64,000 nt of DNA from JAFGDI01 sp963662515 (GCA_963662515.1 OY759675.1:868001-932000); one strand, 5' to 3'; positions 7,430-17,800 are shown, counted from the stretch's first letter. Translations and numbers: made by a program. The notes: generated by a model from the letters alone, not told the origin.

Positions 7430-8641
7430 ATGAAAAAATCATGGAAGATACTGGCAATTATGCTGGCTTTGACAGTTCTTTTTACCGGTTGTAAAAAGCC
7501 TGAAGCGAAGAAATATGACCGTCAGTTGGCTCCGGGCGAGCTGGCTTTGCGTAAGATAACAGACCCGGCAGAATTGCCTAATTTAACACCTGCCTTTTAC
7601 AATAAGTATGAGTTAGAAAAGGCTGTTAGTCGTTCGCTGGAATATATGTCTCGTCCTTCGAGTCAGAAGTATTATCCTTATGGTGAGATCACCCATAGTA
7701 AAGTGGTAATGTCTTTGGAGCGATTCCGGGAATTGCTGAGTACTCGTGCTACCCCGGCTCAGCTTAATGAGCAGGCTCTCAGGGAGTTTGATGTTTATGT
7801 TTCTGTCGGCTGTGATGATGAAGGCACAGTATTGTTCACTGGCTACTATACCCCGATTTTCGATGGCAGTCGCCAAATGGGTGACGGTCCGGTTATGTCA
7901 GGCAGCAGGACCAGGACAGATGTTTACAGATATCCGCTATATAAGATGCCGCAAGATCTGGTCAAGGGTGAAGAAGGTGAGATACTTGGTCGTCGGATGG
8001 CTGATGGCACAACTGCTCAGTACCCAGACCGAGCGGAGATTGAGCGTTCGGGAATGCTCGCTGGTACAGAGGTAATATGGCTGGCAGATAAGTTTGATGC
8101 TTATGTGGCCCATGTTCAGGGTTCAGCCAAGGTTCGTTTGGCTGATGGCGAGCTGATCACGCTGGGCTATGCCGGCAATAATGGTCATGAATACCGCAGT
8201 GTCAATACTGCCCTGGTAGAAGATGGTAAGATCCCGGCCTCAGAGATAAATTTAAGTCGAATGATAGAATTCTTTAAGCAGAATCCGAATTTGCTGGATG
8301 AATATGTTAATCGCAATCCTCGTTTTGTCTTTTTCCGTGAGCAGAAAACAGAGCCGTTGGGCAGTTTGAATGTAGAAGTGACCAAGATGCGGACTGTGGC
8401 CACAGACAAGTCGGTTTATCCGCGTGCTTCTCTGGTGTTTTTAGATACTAAATTACCCCGTATGCGTGGTACAGAAGTTGTGAAACAACCCTTCAGCGGT
8501 TTTCTGCTGGATCAGGATACGGGCGGAGCAATTCGCGCTCCGGGCCGCTGCGACATATATATGGGGGTAGGCGATAAGGCTGGTGAGCTGGCCGGCTACA
8601 CCTGTGAAGAAGGTAAATTGTATTATCTTTTCCTGAAATAA
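7430..8641 (+). CDS. mltA: Membrane-bound lytic murein transglycosylase A, MltA (GH102)
   Basis: 403 residues with a lipoprotein signal peptide whose lipobox LFTGC places the lipidated cysteine at residue 21, so the enzyme is probably anchored to the outer membrane facing the periplasm. The MltA domain is visible as LFTGYYTP, VQGSAKVRLADG, GNNGHEYRSV and NPRFVFFRE. The C-terminal 3D domain carries FLLDQDTGGAIRAPGRCDIY, whose DTGGAI holds the aspartates that are catalytic in characterised MltA. The enzyme cuts peptidoglycan to 1,6-anhydro-muropeptides. It is probably cotranscribed with the next gene, although a large hairpin lies between them. Confidence 0.92.
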   Translation: MKKSWKILAIMLALTVLFTGCKKPEAKKYDRQLAPGELALRKITDPAELPNLTPAFYNKYELEKAVSRSLEYMSRPSSQKYYPYGEITHSKVVMSLERFRELLSTRATPAQLNEQALREFDVYVSVGCDDEGTVLFTGYYTPIFDGSRQMGDGPVMSGSRTRTDVYRYPLYKMPQDLVKGEEGEILGRRMADGTTAQYPDRAEIERSGMLAGTEVIWLADKFDAYVAHVQGSAKVRLADGELITLGYAGNNGHEYRSVNTALVEDGKIPASEINLSRMIEFFKQNPNLLDEYVNRNPRFVFFREQKTEPLGSLNVEVTKMRTVATDKSVYPRASLVFLDTKLPRMRGTEVVKQPFSGFLLDQDTGGAIRAPGRCDIYMGVGDKAGELAGYTCEEGKLYYLFLK

Positions 8642-8651
8642 CGAGCTGATA

Positions 8652-8702
8652 GCCGACGGCAAACAGTAAGCGGTAGCAAACCGATATCTGTTTGCTGTTG
8701 GC
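8652..8702 (+). other. Long extended hairpin between mltA and the PIN-TRAM gene
   Basis: GCCGACGGCAAACAG (8652-8666) pairs over 15 positions (two G-U) with CTGTTTGCTGTTGGC (8688-8702). An inner CGGT/ACCG stem extends it. There is no T-run, so it is not a classic terminator. It could stabilise the mltA transcript or reduce read-through. Confidence 0.5.
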
Positions 8703-8728
8703 GGTCTGCTGATACAAGGAGTTCGAGT

Positions 8729-9793
8729 ATGGTATTCTGGTTTGTCCGGGGCGTTTTTTTATTATTGGTGGCGGCTGTTATTCTGGCTGGTATGGCTACT
8801 CAGGGTGGGGCATTTGATTTTTCCAGTCTGGAATATCCACAGCAGGCTCAGTTCTTACTGGTTTTAGGGGCCTGTATGCTGGTCTTTCTGGGGTTGGCGG
8901 TTGATTTTATGGTGCCGCAGAAAAAGATACATGTCTTTGCGGGCGTTTTTCTGGGAGTGCTGATCGGCTTGCTGCTGGGTGTTATTACGAATTCTGTAAT
9001 TAACATGCTATACGATACCTATGGTATATCAAAAGGCGGTGAATCGCTGGCCGGCCAGGTAAGGCCGGGCATATTTGGTCTGGTGAACCTGCTTTGTTGT
9101 TATTGGGCGGTTATGATAGTATTAAAGACCAAGGATTCCTTCAGGTTTATTATACCCTATGTTGAATTCAGTAAACAGAAAAAGGGTACTCGTCCTCTGT
9201 TACTGGACACTTCGGTAATTATTGATGGCCGGATAGTTGATATAGCCTCGACCCGTATTTTTGATTCAGGTTTTGTTGTGCCTCGTTTTATTCTGGATGA
9301 ATTACAGGTTATAGCTGATTCTTCAGATAAGCTTAAACGCAATCGTGGTCGTCGTGGTCTTGATATACTCAATAAGATGAAGGCTGATCCTGATATTGAT
9401 ATTGAGGTAAAAGAAGTTGATATGACCGTTGAGGAACGAAATGAGCCGACAGACCTGCAACTGGTTACGGCAGCCAGGCGGCTGGAAGGGCGGCTGGTGA
9501 CCAATGATTTCAATCTGAATAAACTGGCGAAGTTAAGAGGGATTGAGGTTATAAACTTAAACGATCTGGCCCGGTCTCTTAAGGTGGTGGTAATTCCGGG
9601 GGAAGAGCTGGTGGTCTATCTGGTCAAGCCAGGAGATCAGTCTGGTCAGGCGGTTGGTTACCTTGATGATGGTACTATGGTGGTAGTGGAGGGTGGCCGA
9701 CCATTTATCGGGCAGGAGCATAGAGTGATAGTTACTTCAGCCTTGCAGACCTCGGCAGGAAGAATGGTATTTGCCAAAGTTGCAGAAGAATAG
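8729..9793 (+). CDS. Membrane-anchored PIN and TRAM domain protein (YacL-like)
   Basis: 354 residues. Four hydrophobic helices occupy residues 1-135. A PIN/PilT-N nuclease domain follows, with the acidic residues in LLLDTSVIIDGR, FILDEL, ERNEPTDLQL and LVTNDFNLNK. The C-terminal TRAM domain (about 285-350) contains KPGDQSGQAVGYLDDGTMVVVE. This architecture is widely conserved in Firmicutes (YacL), cyanobacteria and planctomycetes. The PIN part suggests metal-dependent RNase activity and TRAM suggests RNA binding at the membrane, but the biological role is not settled. AAGGAG seven bases before the ATG fixes the start. Confidence 0.9.
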   Translation: MVFWFVRGVFLLLVAAVILAGMATQGGAFDFSSLEYPQQAQFLLVLGACMLVFLGLAVDFMVPQKKIHVFAGVFLGVLIGLLLGVITNSVINMLYDTYGISKGGESLAGQVRPGIFGLVNLLCCYWAVMIVLKTKDSFRFIIPYVEFSKQKKGTRPLLLDTSVIIDGRIVDIASTRIFDSGFVVPRFILDELQVIADSSDKLKRNRGRRGLDILNKMKADPDIDIEVKEVDMTVEERNEPTDLQLVTAARRLEGRLVTNDFNLNKLAKLRGIEVINLNDLARSLKVVVIPGEELVVYLVKPGDQSGQAVGYLDDGTMVVVEGGRPFIGQEHRVIVTSALQTSAGRMVFAKVAEE

Positions 9794-9896
9794 GCACCGG
9801 TTATTACTTCTTATTTACCGCTTCTTATGACCATGTGAATAGTTCGTATTTTTTTGAATGATTAATTATGATAGCCGATGAGGCAGGAGTTGATTG

Positions 9897-11288
9897 ATGA
9901 CCGCATACAGAGTAGAAAGCGATTTACTGGGCCAGCGTCAATTGCCTGTTGATGCACTCTGGGGTATTCACACTCTGCGTGCGGCAGAGAATTTCCCTTT
10001 GAGTTTGCGTCGCATAGATAAAGGGCTTATTTCTGCCTATGGTGCAGTGAAACTGGCGGCGGCAGAGGTTAATGCACGACTGGGTTTTCTCGCCGCTGAT
10101 GTGGCTACGGCAATAATGACTGCGGCCCGCGAGATGATGGATAACCAGCTTGATGAGCATATAATCGTTGATGCTCTGCAGGGCGGGGCCGGTACTTCAA
10201 CCAATATGAATGTTAATGAGGTTCTGGCTAACCGGGCTCTGATATTGCTGGCTCATAAGCCGGGCCGATATGATATTATCGATCCGCTGGACCATGTCAA
10301 TCTTCATCAGTCAACTAATGACACTTATCCAACTGCACTGAAAATAGCCTGTATTTATAAGCTCAATACCCTGGAGCAGACAATTGCCGCTCTGGTTGAG
10401 CAGTTCCAGCTTAAAGAGGCAGCGACCGCCGGAGTGGTCAAGATCGCCCGTACCCAGTTGCAGGATGCTGTGCTGACAACCGTTGGCCGTGAAATGAGTG
10501 CCTATGCCGAAGCCTTTGCCCGGGACCGCTGGCGAATTTATAAATGCATTGAGCGGCTGCGGGTGGTTAATATGGGCGGTACGGCTATCGGCACTGGTTT
10601 AAGTGCGCCCAGGCAGTATATATTCCAGACAATAGAACAGTTGCGGACCATTACCGGGCTGGGACTGGCCCGGGCCGAAAATATGATCGAAAATACTCAG
10701 AATGCCGATGTCTTCGTCGAAGTATCCGGCATAATGAAAGCCTGCGCTGCTAATCTAATCAAAGTGGCAACAGATCTGCGACTGCTTTCCTCCGGGCCTG
10801 ATGCCGGGATCGGCGAACTGAACCTGCCCGCCCGCCAGAGCGGCTCATCTATTATGCCCGGTAAGATAAACCCGGTTATACCCGAGGCTGTTACCCAGGC
10901 AGCGATCAAAGTGGCCGCTAATGACCAGATCATCTTTCAGGCTGCTTCGCTGGGCAATCTCGAACTGAATGCCTTTATGCCGCTTATCGCCGATGCTATA
11001 CTCGAAAGCCTTAACCTGCTGGACAGGGCCTGCCATATCTTCAGTGAGCTGTGTGTCAAAGGCATAACTGTTAATCAGGAACGCTGCCGGCAGTATCTTG
11101 ATGGTTCAACTGCGGTACTGACCGCTCTGATCGAAAAGATCGGCTATCATCAGGCCCAGCAGCTAAGTCAGGAACTCACCGGCTCCGGTCAGAGCATACC
11201 CCAGACACTCATACAACGAGGACTGCTTACCGCTCAGGAATACCAGGACCTGATCTCACCCAACAGCGTAACCAGACTGGGCCGCTAA
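9897..11288 (+). CDS. aspA: Aspartate ammonia-lyase
   Basis: 463 residues, normal for the family. The ATG at 9897 is preferred over a TTG one codon earlier because AGGAG lies seven bases upstream of it. The fumarase/aspartase signature is complete: GGAGTSTNMNVNEV near residue 95, HQSTNDTYPTALK, and GSSIMPGKINPVIPE near residue 320. The continuation PVIPEAVTQ is typical of aspartases and unlike class II fumarases, which have PTQCE. The enzyme converts L-aspartate to fumarate and ammonium in the cytoplasm. It shares no obvious pathway with its neighbours. Confidence in aspartase over fumarase is good but not absolute. Confidence 0.88.
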   Translation: MTAYRVESDLLGQRQLPVDALWGIHTLRAAENFPLSLRRIDKGLISAYGAVKLAAAEVNARLGFLAADVATAIMTAAREMMDNQLDEHIIVDALQGGAGTSTNMNVNEVLANRALILLAHKPGRYDIIDPLDHVNLHQSTNDTYPTALKIACIYKLNTLEQTIAALVEQFQLKEAATAGVVKIARTQLQDAVLTTVGREMSAYAEAFARDRWRIYKCIERLRVVNMGGTAIGTGLSAPRQYIFQTIEQLRTITGLGLARAENMIENTQNADVFVEVSGIMKACAANLIKVATDLRLLSSGPDAGIGELNLPARQSGSSIMPGKINPVIPEAVTQAAIKVAANDQIIFQAASLGNLELNAFMPLIADAILESLNLLDRACHIFSELCVKGITVNQERCRQYLDGSTAVLTALIEKIGYHQAQQLSQELTGSGQSIPQTLIQRGLLTAQEYQDLISPNSVTRLGR

Positions 11289-11309
11289 CCCCCCTTACGC
11301 CGGGGGGGG
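11289..11309 (+). terminator. Weak GC hairpin after aspA
   Basis: A run of six C (11289-11294) and a run of eight G (11302-11309) can pair around a short loop immediately after the aspA stop. No T-tract follows, so termination is uncertain. Confidence 0.35.
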
Positions 11310-11401
11310 CGAAACTTTAGCACTCCTGCCTTTGGCTGGGCATTAAGTGCTACTTTGGTTTTCTGTCTTACACTTTCATTTCATCATACCAGTCACCACG
11401 G

Positions 11402-12259
11402 CTAGCCCCGCTCGTCCGGCTTAAGGGCCTGGCATTGGGGGCAGAAGTGGGATGAGCGTCCGGAGATGGTTATTTTTTCTATTTTAGTGCCGCATTTCCG
11501 GCATGGCTCTCCGGTTCTCTGATAGACTTTGAGTCTGTCGAGGAACCCGCCCTTGCGTCCGTAGGCATCGCGATAATCGCTAAACGAGGTTCCGCCGGCT
11601 GCGATCGCCTGTTTCAATATGGCTTTTATCTCTTTGAGCAGGGCGGCGGCCTTTTCGGCTGAGATCTGGCCGGCTGTTGTCGCCGGATGGATCCCGGCGG
11701 CAAAGAGTGCCTCATCGGCATAGATATTCCCCAGCCCGGCGATCTTAACCTGATCCAGCAGCAGGGTCTTGATCTGTCTTTCGCTGGCGAGCAGGGCGGC
11801 GAATTGGGCGGCTTTCAGGTCAAAGGGCTCCGGCCCCAGTTTACCCATACCGGCAGCGAGCATCTGAGTATCAGGGTTGGTATGGTCGAGCTGGTCGAAA
11901 AGCCATACCCGGCCGAAGCGTCGATGGTCAATAAAGCGTAAGTCTTTGCCATTACTTAAGTGAATTGTGAAATGAGCATGTTTTTCTAATTCAGTTTCCG
12001 GCTGAGTGATAATGAATCTGCCGGTCATGCCTAGTTGAATGAGCAGGGCCGAGCCATCAGATAAAGCGATTATCAGCCTTTTGGCTCTTCTTGCAACTGC
12101 GGCGATCTTTTTGCCGGTTATTCTGTCAATTTCAGACTTTTGCCCGGCGGGCTGATGGAATATATCCTGTCTCAGCAGTCTGGCCGATCTGATCGTGGTG
12201 CCGGGAATGACCTGGGTAAGGCCCCGGGCGATACTTTCAACTTCTGGCAATTCTGGCAT
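11402..12259 (-). CDS. mutM: Formamidopyrimidine-DNA glycosylase Fpg/MutM
   Basis: 285 residues beginning MPELPEVESIARGL, which supplies the catalytic proline (Pro2) and Glu3. LIQLGMTGRF and the HRRFGRVWL loop follow. The H2TH region holds LLDQVKIAGLGNIYADEALF, and the C-terminal zinc finger is C-x2-C-x16-C-x2-C (CRKCGTKIE..HFCPQC). The enzyme removes 8-oxoguanine and other oxidised purines and nicks the DNA. Its start codon is only about 12 bases downstream of the T-tract of the terminator of the preceding GH92 gene. Transcription must therefore begin inside or upstream of that hairpin, or come from read-through. Confidence 0.95.
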   Translation of the reverse strand: MPELPEVESIARGLTQVIPGTTIRSARLLRQDIFHQPAGQKSEIDRITGKKIAAVARRAKRLIIALSDGSALLIQLGMTGRFIITQPETELEKHAHFTIHLSNGKDLRFIDHRRFGRVWLFDQLDHTNPDTQMLAAGMGKLGPEPFDLKAAQFAALLASERQIKTLLLDQVKIAGLGNIYADEALFAAGIHPATTAGQISAEKAAALLKEIKAILKQAIAAGGTSFSDYRDAYGRKGGFLDRLKVYQRTGEPCRKCGTKIEKITISGRSSHFCPQCQALKPDERG

Positions 12260-12271
12260 GTTATATCCTAT

Positions 12272-12306
12272 AAAAAAAGGGGGGTAACCGTACTATAGGT
12301 TACCCC
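12272..12306 (-). terminator. Terminator of the first GH92 gene
   Basis: GGGGTAACC (12281-12289) pairs perfectly with GGTTACCCC (12298-12306). On the minus strand a C-rich then T7 tract follows (12272-12278), a textbook intrinsic terminator about 70 bases after the GH92 stop. Confidence 0.85.
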
Positions 12307-12375
12307 AATTATTCACAAGGTAAAGTACCTTATATTATAGGCTTTTCTGCCGCTGGAATACAAGTAATTCCGGCC

Positions 12376-14691
12376 TTAATTGTGTGAAGGCGGTCGATAT
12401 CCTTTGGCCCATTCTATATTGGGCTCAGCGGCCATATCGAAGGTGAGAGTGGAAACCTGCTTTTGGCTGAGCTGTTCCAGGGTGACCCATGTCTGCTGTA
12501 TCGTCTCGCCATTGAGTGTCATGCTGTTGATATACGGTGTTGCCGCAGAGGCATTGTTGGCTATAATGACAATTTTCCGGTCATTTGGCAGAGAGATGGT
12601 TACCTTTTCAAAGAGCGGTCCGGTAATGGCAAATCCGCCAATGCCGGGCACTTCGGGGTAAAGCCCCAGAGCGGCGAAGATATACCAGGCCGACATTGCC
12701 CCGCTGTCATCATCGCCGGGTATGCCCTTGGGTGTATTGGAGAACGAGGCATTGATCACATTTCGCATTTGCTGCTGAGCTTTCCAGGGAGCCCCGGCCC
12801 AGTTATAAACCGGTACGATGCCAAAGCAGGGTTCATTACCGGCGAGATAATGGGGATTGCCGTAATCATAGCCAAAGGCTATCTGGGCCATGAGCTTATC
12901 GAGTCGTTCCTGGGCGAGAGCTTCTCCGCCAATGGCATTGATGAGCTTCGTTAAGTTGTGAGCTGCTCCCCAGGTATAATGGGTTGAAGTGCCTTCCTGG
13001 CAGCTGTCGCTGGAGTAAGGGTTGAAGTTTTCTTTCCAGGTCCCATCGGCAAATCTGGCCCAGAGATACTTTTGGGTCGGGTGGAGCAGGTTAAAGAAAT
13101 TCTGGCTGCGATCCAGGAAGTATTTGTAATTTTCCTCATCGCCGGTTACCTTTGCCATTTGAGCAATAGCGAAATCAGCCAGAGAGTATTCAACGGTCTG
13201 GGAAATAGAGCAGTGAATGCCGCAGTCATCGGGATAGTAACCATGCTGTATATAGTCGTTAAGATGCTGCCAGGTGTAATTAAGGTTTCTGCCCCAATAG
13301 CGGTTTTCTTTACCAGAATCTATCATGATCTCGGTCAGGGCCTTAATGTCAAAATCGCGGGCACCAAAGGCATGAGCATTGGCAATGAACAGGGCTGCCG
13401 GGTAGCCGGCCATGATCAGGGTTTCATCATTGAACAAACTCCAGAGCGGCAATCCACCGCCATCTTTGTATTGTGTCTGTTGCGAGGTCTCCAGCAGTGT
13501 CTGACAGAAATCGCTGGCAACTTCAGGATACAGCAGTCCCCAGAGCTGGGCCTGGGTACGATAAGTGTCCCACCCGGAGAAAGTGGCATAAGCATGATGG
13601 CCGGGTCTGACCTTATAGGTTTTATTATCCATACCGATATATTCGCCGTTAACATCATCAAAGATATTGGGGAGCATTAGTGTATGATACAGGGCTGTAT
13701 AGAACATGGTCCTTTCATCTTTAGTTCCACCTTCGATCTGTATTCGCTGGAGAGTTTTATTCCATTGTTCTCTTGCCTCAGACCGGATTTTCGTGAAATT
13801 CCAGTCTGGCATTTCGGCGGCGAGGTTTTCTCTGGCATTAGCCAGCGAGACGAAAGAGATACCGGTTTTCATAGTGACGGTTTTGGTATCTGACGGGAAG
13901 GAGAAATAAGCGGCAATATCACTGCCTTTAACGCTGGTCAGTCTGGCGTTTTTATTTTCTCCCTGCCAGCAGCCCACTTCAGAGAAATCTGTATCAAAGA
14001 CAACCGTATAATAAATAGTATAATCACATTTTGTCTGATGGCAGAATCCGCCGCCTTTAACCCAGCCGGAAACAGATTTATTATCAGCATCTATCTCGAT
14101 GACCCCATCGCGCAGGCCGTTAGCTGAGGCCCCCGGATCGAAGATGATATGGGCCGGTGAATTGTCTTGATATGTGAATTTGGCCATGCCGCAGCGGGTA
14201 GTGGCAGTCAGTTCTGTATTTACGGCGTAATTATCCAGAGTTACGGCATAATAGCCGGGAGAGGCCTGCTCTTTTTCGTGGCTGTATTCAGAACTGTAGG
14301 CATTTTTGTCAAGGGCAGGCGATTGGTTCAGTTCGCCGGTTACCGGCATAAAGGGCAGCTCGCAAACGGTATCGCAGCCAACTCCGCTGATATGGACCAG
14401 GCCAAAGCCGCGGATCTCATTGCAGGTATAGTCATAGCCGCTGCCATGATTGCGCTCTGGTGTGTGCGGACTGAACGAAAGCATTCCCAGCGGCACCTGA
14501 GCCCCGGGATAGGTTGACCCCGAACCTCGTACCGTACCGATGAAAGGGTTAACCAGGTCAGACAGGTCAGGGCTGCTCTGGGCCTGAGAAATGCCTGAAA
14601 GTAGAATAATGCCGCAAATAATCAGTAAAGATTTGATATTTTGCCTGAATCCGATAAAAGTAAATGAGTTTCTTTGTTTATTAGCCTGCAA
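12376..14691 (-). CDS. GH92 family alpha-mannosidase, secreted
   Basis: About 771 residues from a TTG start at 14691. I chose it because AGGAG lies eight bases upstream and the signal peptide (SLLIICGIILLSGISQA) then falls near residues 20-37; the upstream ATG at 14832 would add an unlikely 47-residue extension. The mature protein opens with LVNPFIGTVRGSGSTYPGA and carries GH92 landmarks: GLVHISGVGCD, FSGWDTYRTQ, a WGRNLNYTWQ segment and GDDDSGAMSAWYIFAALG near the C-terminus, where the acidic pair acts as general acid/base in characterised members. GH92 enzymes are calcium-dependent exo-alpha-mannosidases acting on high-mannose N-glycans or mannan. Secretion suggests action in the periplasm or outside. 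It has its own terminator and lies downstream of the PA14 protein. Confidence 0.88.
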   Translation of the reverse strand: MQANKQRNSFTFIGFRQNIKSLLIICGIILLSGISQAQSSPDLSDLVNPFIGTVRGSGSTYPGAQVPLGMLSFSPHTPERNHGSGYDYTCNEIRGFGLVHISGVGCDTVCELPFMPVTGELNQSPALDKNAYSSEYSHEKEQASPGYYAVTLDNYAVNTELTATTRCGMAKFTYQDNSPAHIIFDPGASANGLRDGVIEIDADNKSVSGWVKGGGFCHQTKCDYTIYYTVVFDTDFSEVGCWQGENKNARLTSVKGSDIAAYFSFPSDTKTVTMKTGISFVSLANARENLAAEMPDWNFTKIRSEAREQWNKTLQRIQIEGGTKDERTMFYTALYHTLMLPNIFDDVNGEYIGMDNKTYKVRPGHHAYATFSGWDTYRTQAQLWGLLYPEVASDFCQTLLETSQQTQYKDGGGLPLWSLFNDETLIMAGYPAALFIANAHAFGARDFDIKALTEIMIDSGKENRYWGRNLNYTWQHLNDYIQHGYYPDDCGIHCSISQTVEYSLADFAIAQMAKVTGDEENYKYFLDRSQNFFNLLHPTQKYLWARFADGTWKENFNPYSSDSCQEGTSTHYTWGAAHNLTKLINAIGGEALAQERLDKLMAQIAFGYDYGNPHYLAGNEPCFGIVPVYNWAGAPWKAQQQMRNVINASFSNTPKGIPGDDDSGAMSAWYIFAALGLYPEVPGIGGFAITGPLFEKVTISLPNDRKIVIIANNASAATPYINSMTLNGETIQQTWVTLEQLSQKQVSTLTFDMAAEPNIEWAKGYRPPSHN

Positions 14692-14801
14692 TTTGTCAGC
14701 TCCTGTAAAAAAAGGATTAAGGGATTTATGGTTATTATAAATATATATATGGTTTATATCAAGGAAAGTGTTCGCTTGTTGGTTTTTTTTGTTTAACAAA
14801 C

Positions 14802-14831
14802 TGGTGGCGGGTAAGTAAACGCCCGCCACCA
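14802..14831 (-). terminator. Hairpin downstream of the PA14/GxGYxYP gene
   Basis: TGGTGGCGGG (14802-14811) pairs with CCCGCCACCA (14822-14831), ten perfect base pairs. The following minus-strand sequence is T-rich (AGTTTGTTAAAC) but not a clean T-run. Confidence 0.65.
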
Positions 14832-14843
14832 TATATTCCAGTG

Positions 14844-17800
14844 TTACATGTCATAATACTCCTGTTGAGAAACTGGCGTACCAAAGTTATTTCTTAACAG
14901 GATGATAAGTTCTTCAACGGTGACGACACGAGTATTAGGCGGCAGTAATTCAATGGTATTGACGATTGCCTGGACCGGACCGCCAACAGCACCAAAAGAC
15001 CATGCATTAGAGTTAATAATGGCATAGCTTCCCTGGTTGGTTGCAGGTGATGAAGGCATAGCTGCGATTCCGGCAGAAACTGTTTTCCAGTCACCCAGAC
15101 CGGATGGGTCATCTACATCGCCTGCCCAGAGCAGGAATTTATAAGACACGCAGGGTTTGCCATTATGCCAATATATAGCACCATTGCGGCGGTTATATGG
15201 GGCCCAGTCCTTATAGGCGATCCCCATTATTTCAGGTCTGTCAAGAAATTCATCAACTTCGGTAATGTCGGCGTTATTTTCATTAATCAGAGTGGCTACA
15301 GTAAGTCCGCATTTTTTCATGGCTTGTCCGGTGTTTTTGGCAAATGTTGCCTGTCCGGTCATGTAATGATGGAAGGCATATCCTGCACCGCTGGGGCCGG
15401 CAATAAAGCAATCTGCATTGTTGCCATAATTGGCAGCCTCATAATAGCAGCGAACGCCTCTGGGGATGAATTCTCCCATACTTGGCGGAAATTCCCATGA
15501 AATCGGAAATGTGCCACGCGCAGGGTGACCAAAAAATTTGGTATTAGTGATAAAGTCGCCAGCCATAACCTGAAGATTGTCACCATCGCTCATCGAAAAA
15601 GCCACGATGCGTTCGCCTTCCTTAACCGGTTCAGGGTATTTACGGGGTGGTTTGGGAATGTTTGTCTGGAGCCTGGATAAAGTTGAAAGGTTTTTCGACC
15701 AGTCAGAAGGTACTCCTGAGGCATTAGCCTTGCTCACATCTTTTACCCAGCCATATTCGGCATTACTACCCCAACCCATGACCATACCCTGAGAGGTCAG
15801 GCCATCGATGAATTGGATACGGGTCGCAGAATCGACATTGTAGTAGGTAAAAGCATTTCTGGTAATAGATATATCTCGCAGGAAGTCTATTTTATTTACA
15901 TCTACCATGAGCTCATTGTTGAACAGGTTCTGATAATTGTTGTAAATAGCAAGCTCATTGAGTCCTCGTACATCTGCCAGAACCGGCAACCCGGTGCGGC
16001 TTTGTACTTCAGCAAGAATCGTTTCATAAACTCCGATGGCATTCATTGGCCCGCAAAGAGATGTAGCGGCATTGACGCTTTCCAGGTCTGATCCGCAAAC
16101 GATCAGACCTTCAATCTTATCTCTGAACTTATTAAGAAGAGTCCAGGCTGAGGCATTGTCATGAAAGACCGTACCTTCCTGTTCCATTGTAGTGCGAATC
16201 AATGTAGTCAGGCCGCCTTGTTTGGTAAGAATAGCAGGCTCATCTTTAGCTACCAGGCCCTGGAGGGTCAGGGTAAGGAATCGCATGGAAACAGGTTGTG
16301 AGTTAAGGTCAACAACCCATATATCCTTCGGACGCAACTCTGGCATGGTTGAAGCAAGATAACCAGTAGGTATTATCTGCTTGTTTATACCAGGGCCAGA
16401 CCATGAGAGGGTTGCGACTGCCGATCCGGTATTATCATAGTATTCCATGCGTATTGGATATACATAACCTGATCTGAGAAAAAGATTATCACTTTTTTCG
16501 GCAATACTCTGGTCAGTCCAGTTGTCAATAATAAGAATGTTATTGATATATAATCTGACACCATCATCAGTGCTGACATAAAAGCTGTATTCGCCAGATT
16601 GCGGGACAGCTATAGCACCAGTCCATTCGATGGAAAATGTTTCCGGGCCAACTAATGGGGCTGGAGCTGCCTGACCCCAGTTAAAGTTTATCTGCGGGTC
16701 GATACGAGTCGCTTTCAGTTCGCTGAGGTATATGTCATCGTATATTCTGGCAGTAAGTCCATCGGCTTTAAATGTTTTAAAATGCCAGGTATTTCCTTTA
16801 TAAGTCTGGTCGCTGTGTTCTTCATCAACTCTCCAGTAGTAATTTCTGTCAGGATAGAGTGGAGCAGTACTGCATTGATTATTTTGCAGGTCAAAGCTGC
16901 CCAGGAATGAGCTGTTATCTGAAGTCAGCCATTGGGTTGCCAGCAAGGATAAATCGCCAATATCGATAATGCCTGAATTATCCAAGTCGAGCGATTGTAT
17001 TGATGTACCGGTTATGTGCTTTAGCCATTTATCTGCCAGTCTGGCAATGTCGCCCAGATCGACATTTCTGTTGCCATCAAGGTCGTTGGCAAACTTTACG
17101 CGATCAGGGTCTGTTCCAAGGTAAACATTGTGTTGGAGAGAGCCCTGGGCTGCGTCCCACTTTAATAATGTGTCATTTGTCAGGATATAGTCGGCATTAT
17201 CACCTGGAGATGGATTTGAAGCCAAAAGTGAAAGCGGGGCTACTTTTTCATAGCCCAGGCCATCAAATCGCGTTCTTTGGTCCAGGCCTGTCTGGCCATC
17301 CCAGCCATCGAGTCCATTGATATAAATACTGACAGTTTCATTAGCTGAAAGGGCTGTATATTCGCCGATCATAACCTTGAATGACATGTCGTTACCATTT
17401 GCAATTTTAACTGTGCCATTAAAATCAGAAGCCAGTGCTCTGGTTGTTTCAGGGGCGTATTTATTATAGGAGGTGAACTGGCCGGTGTCGCCTATACGAG
17501 AGGCAATATCCCAATGTCCTGTTCCGGAGTTATTATTCATAATAAGGGCGTATAATTTATAATTTCCGCTTTGCGGCAGGGTTATGTTGACTTTGAGCGG
17601 CTGGGTGCTTTCCAGGTCAGATATACTTCCTGTTCCTCCATCAGTTACCCATATTCCAGCTCCATTTACATCGGTACGATTAGTGCGCCAGCCCCAAAGG
17701 CCATCGAGTTCGGTGAAATTAGTAGAGTAGTTAACCGAATTAACTGGCGATTGGCCGTTAATAGTAGTGTTTGTCAGTTCAGCATCTATATAGTTGATAC

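Noticed and set aside
9897..11288. Class II fumarase instead of aspartase
   Set aside because: The segment after the signature reads INPVIPEAVTQ, typical of AspA; fumarases have NPTQCEA.
14692..14832. Upstream ATG extension of the first GH92 gene
   Set aside because: It would place 47 atypical residues before the signal peptide; the TTG at 14691 has a good AGGAG site.
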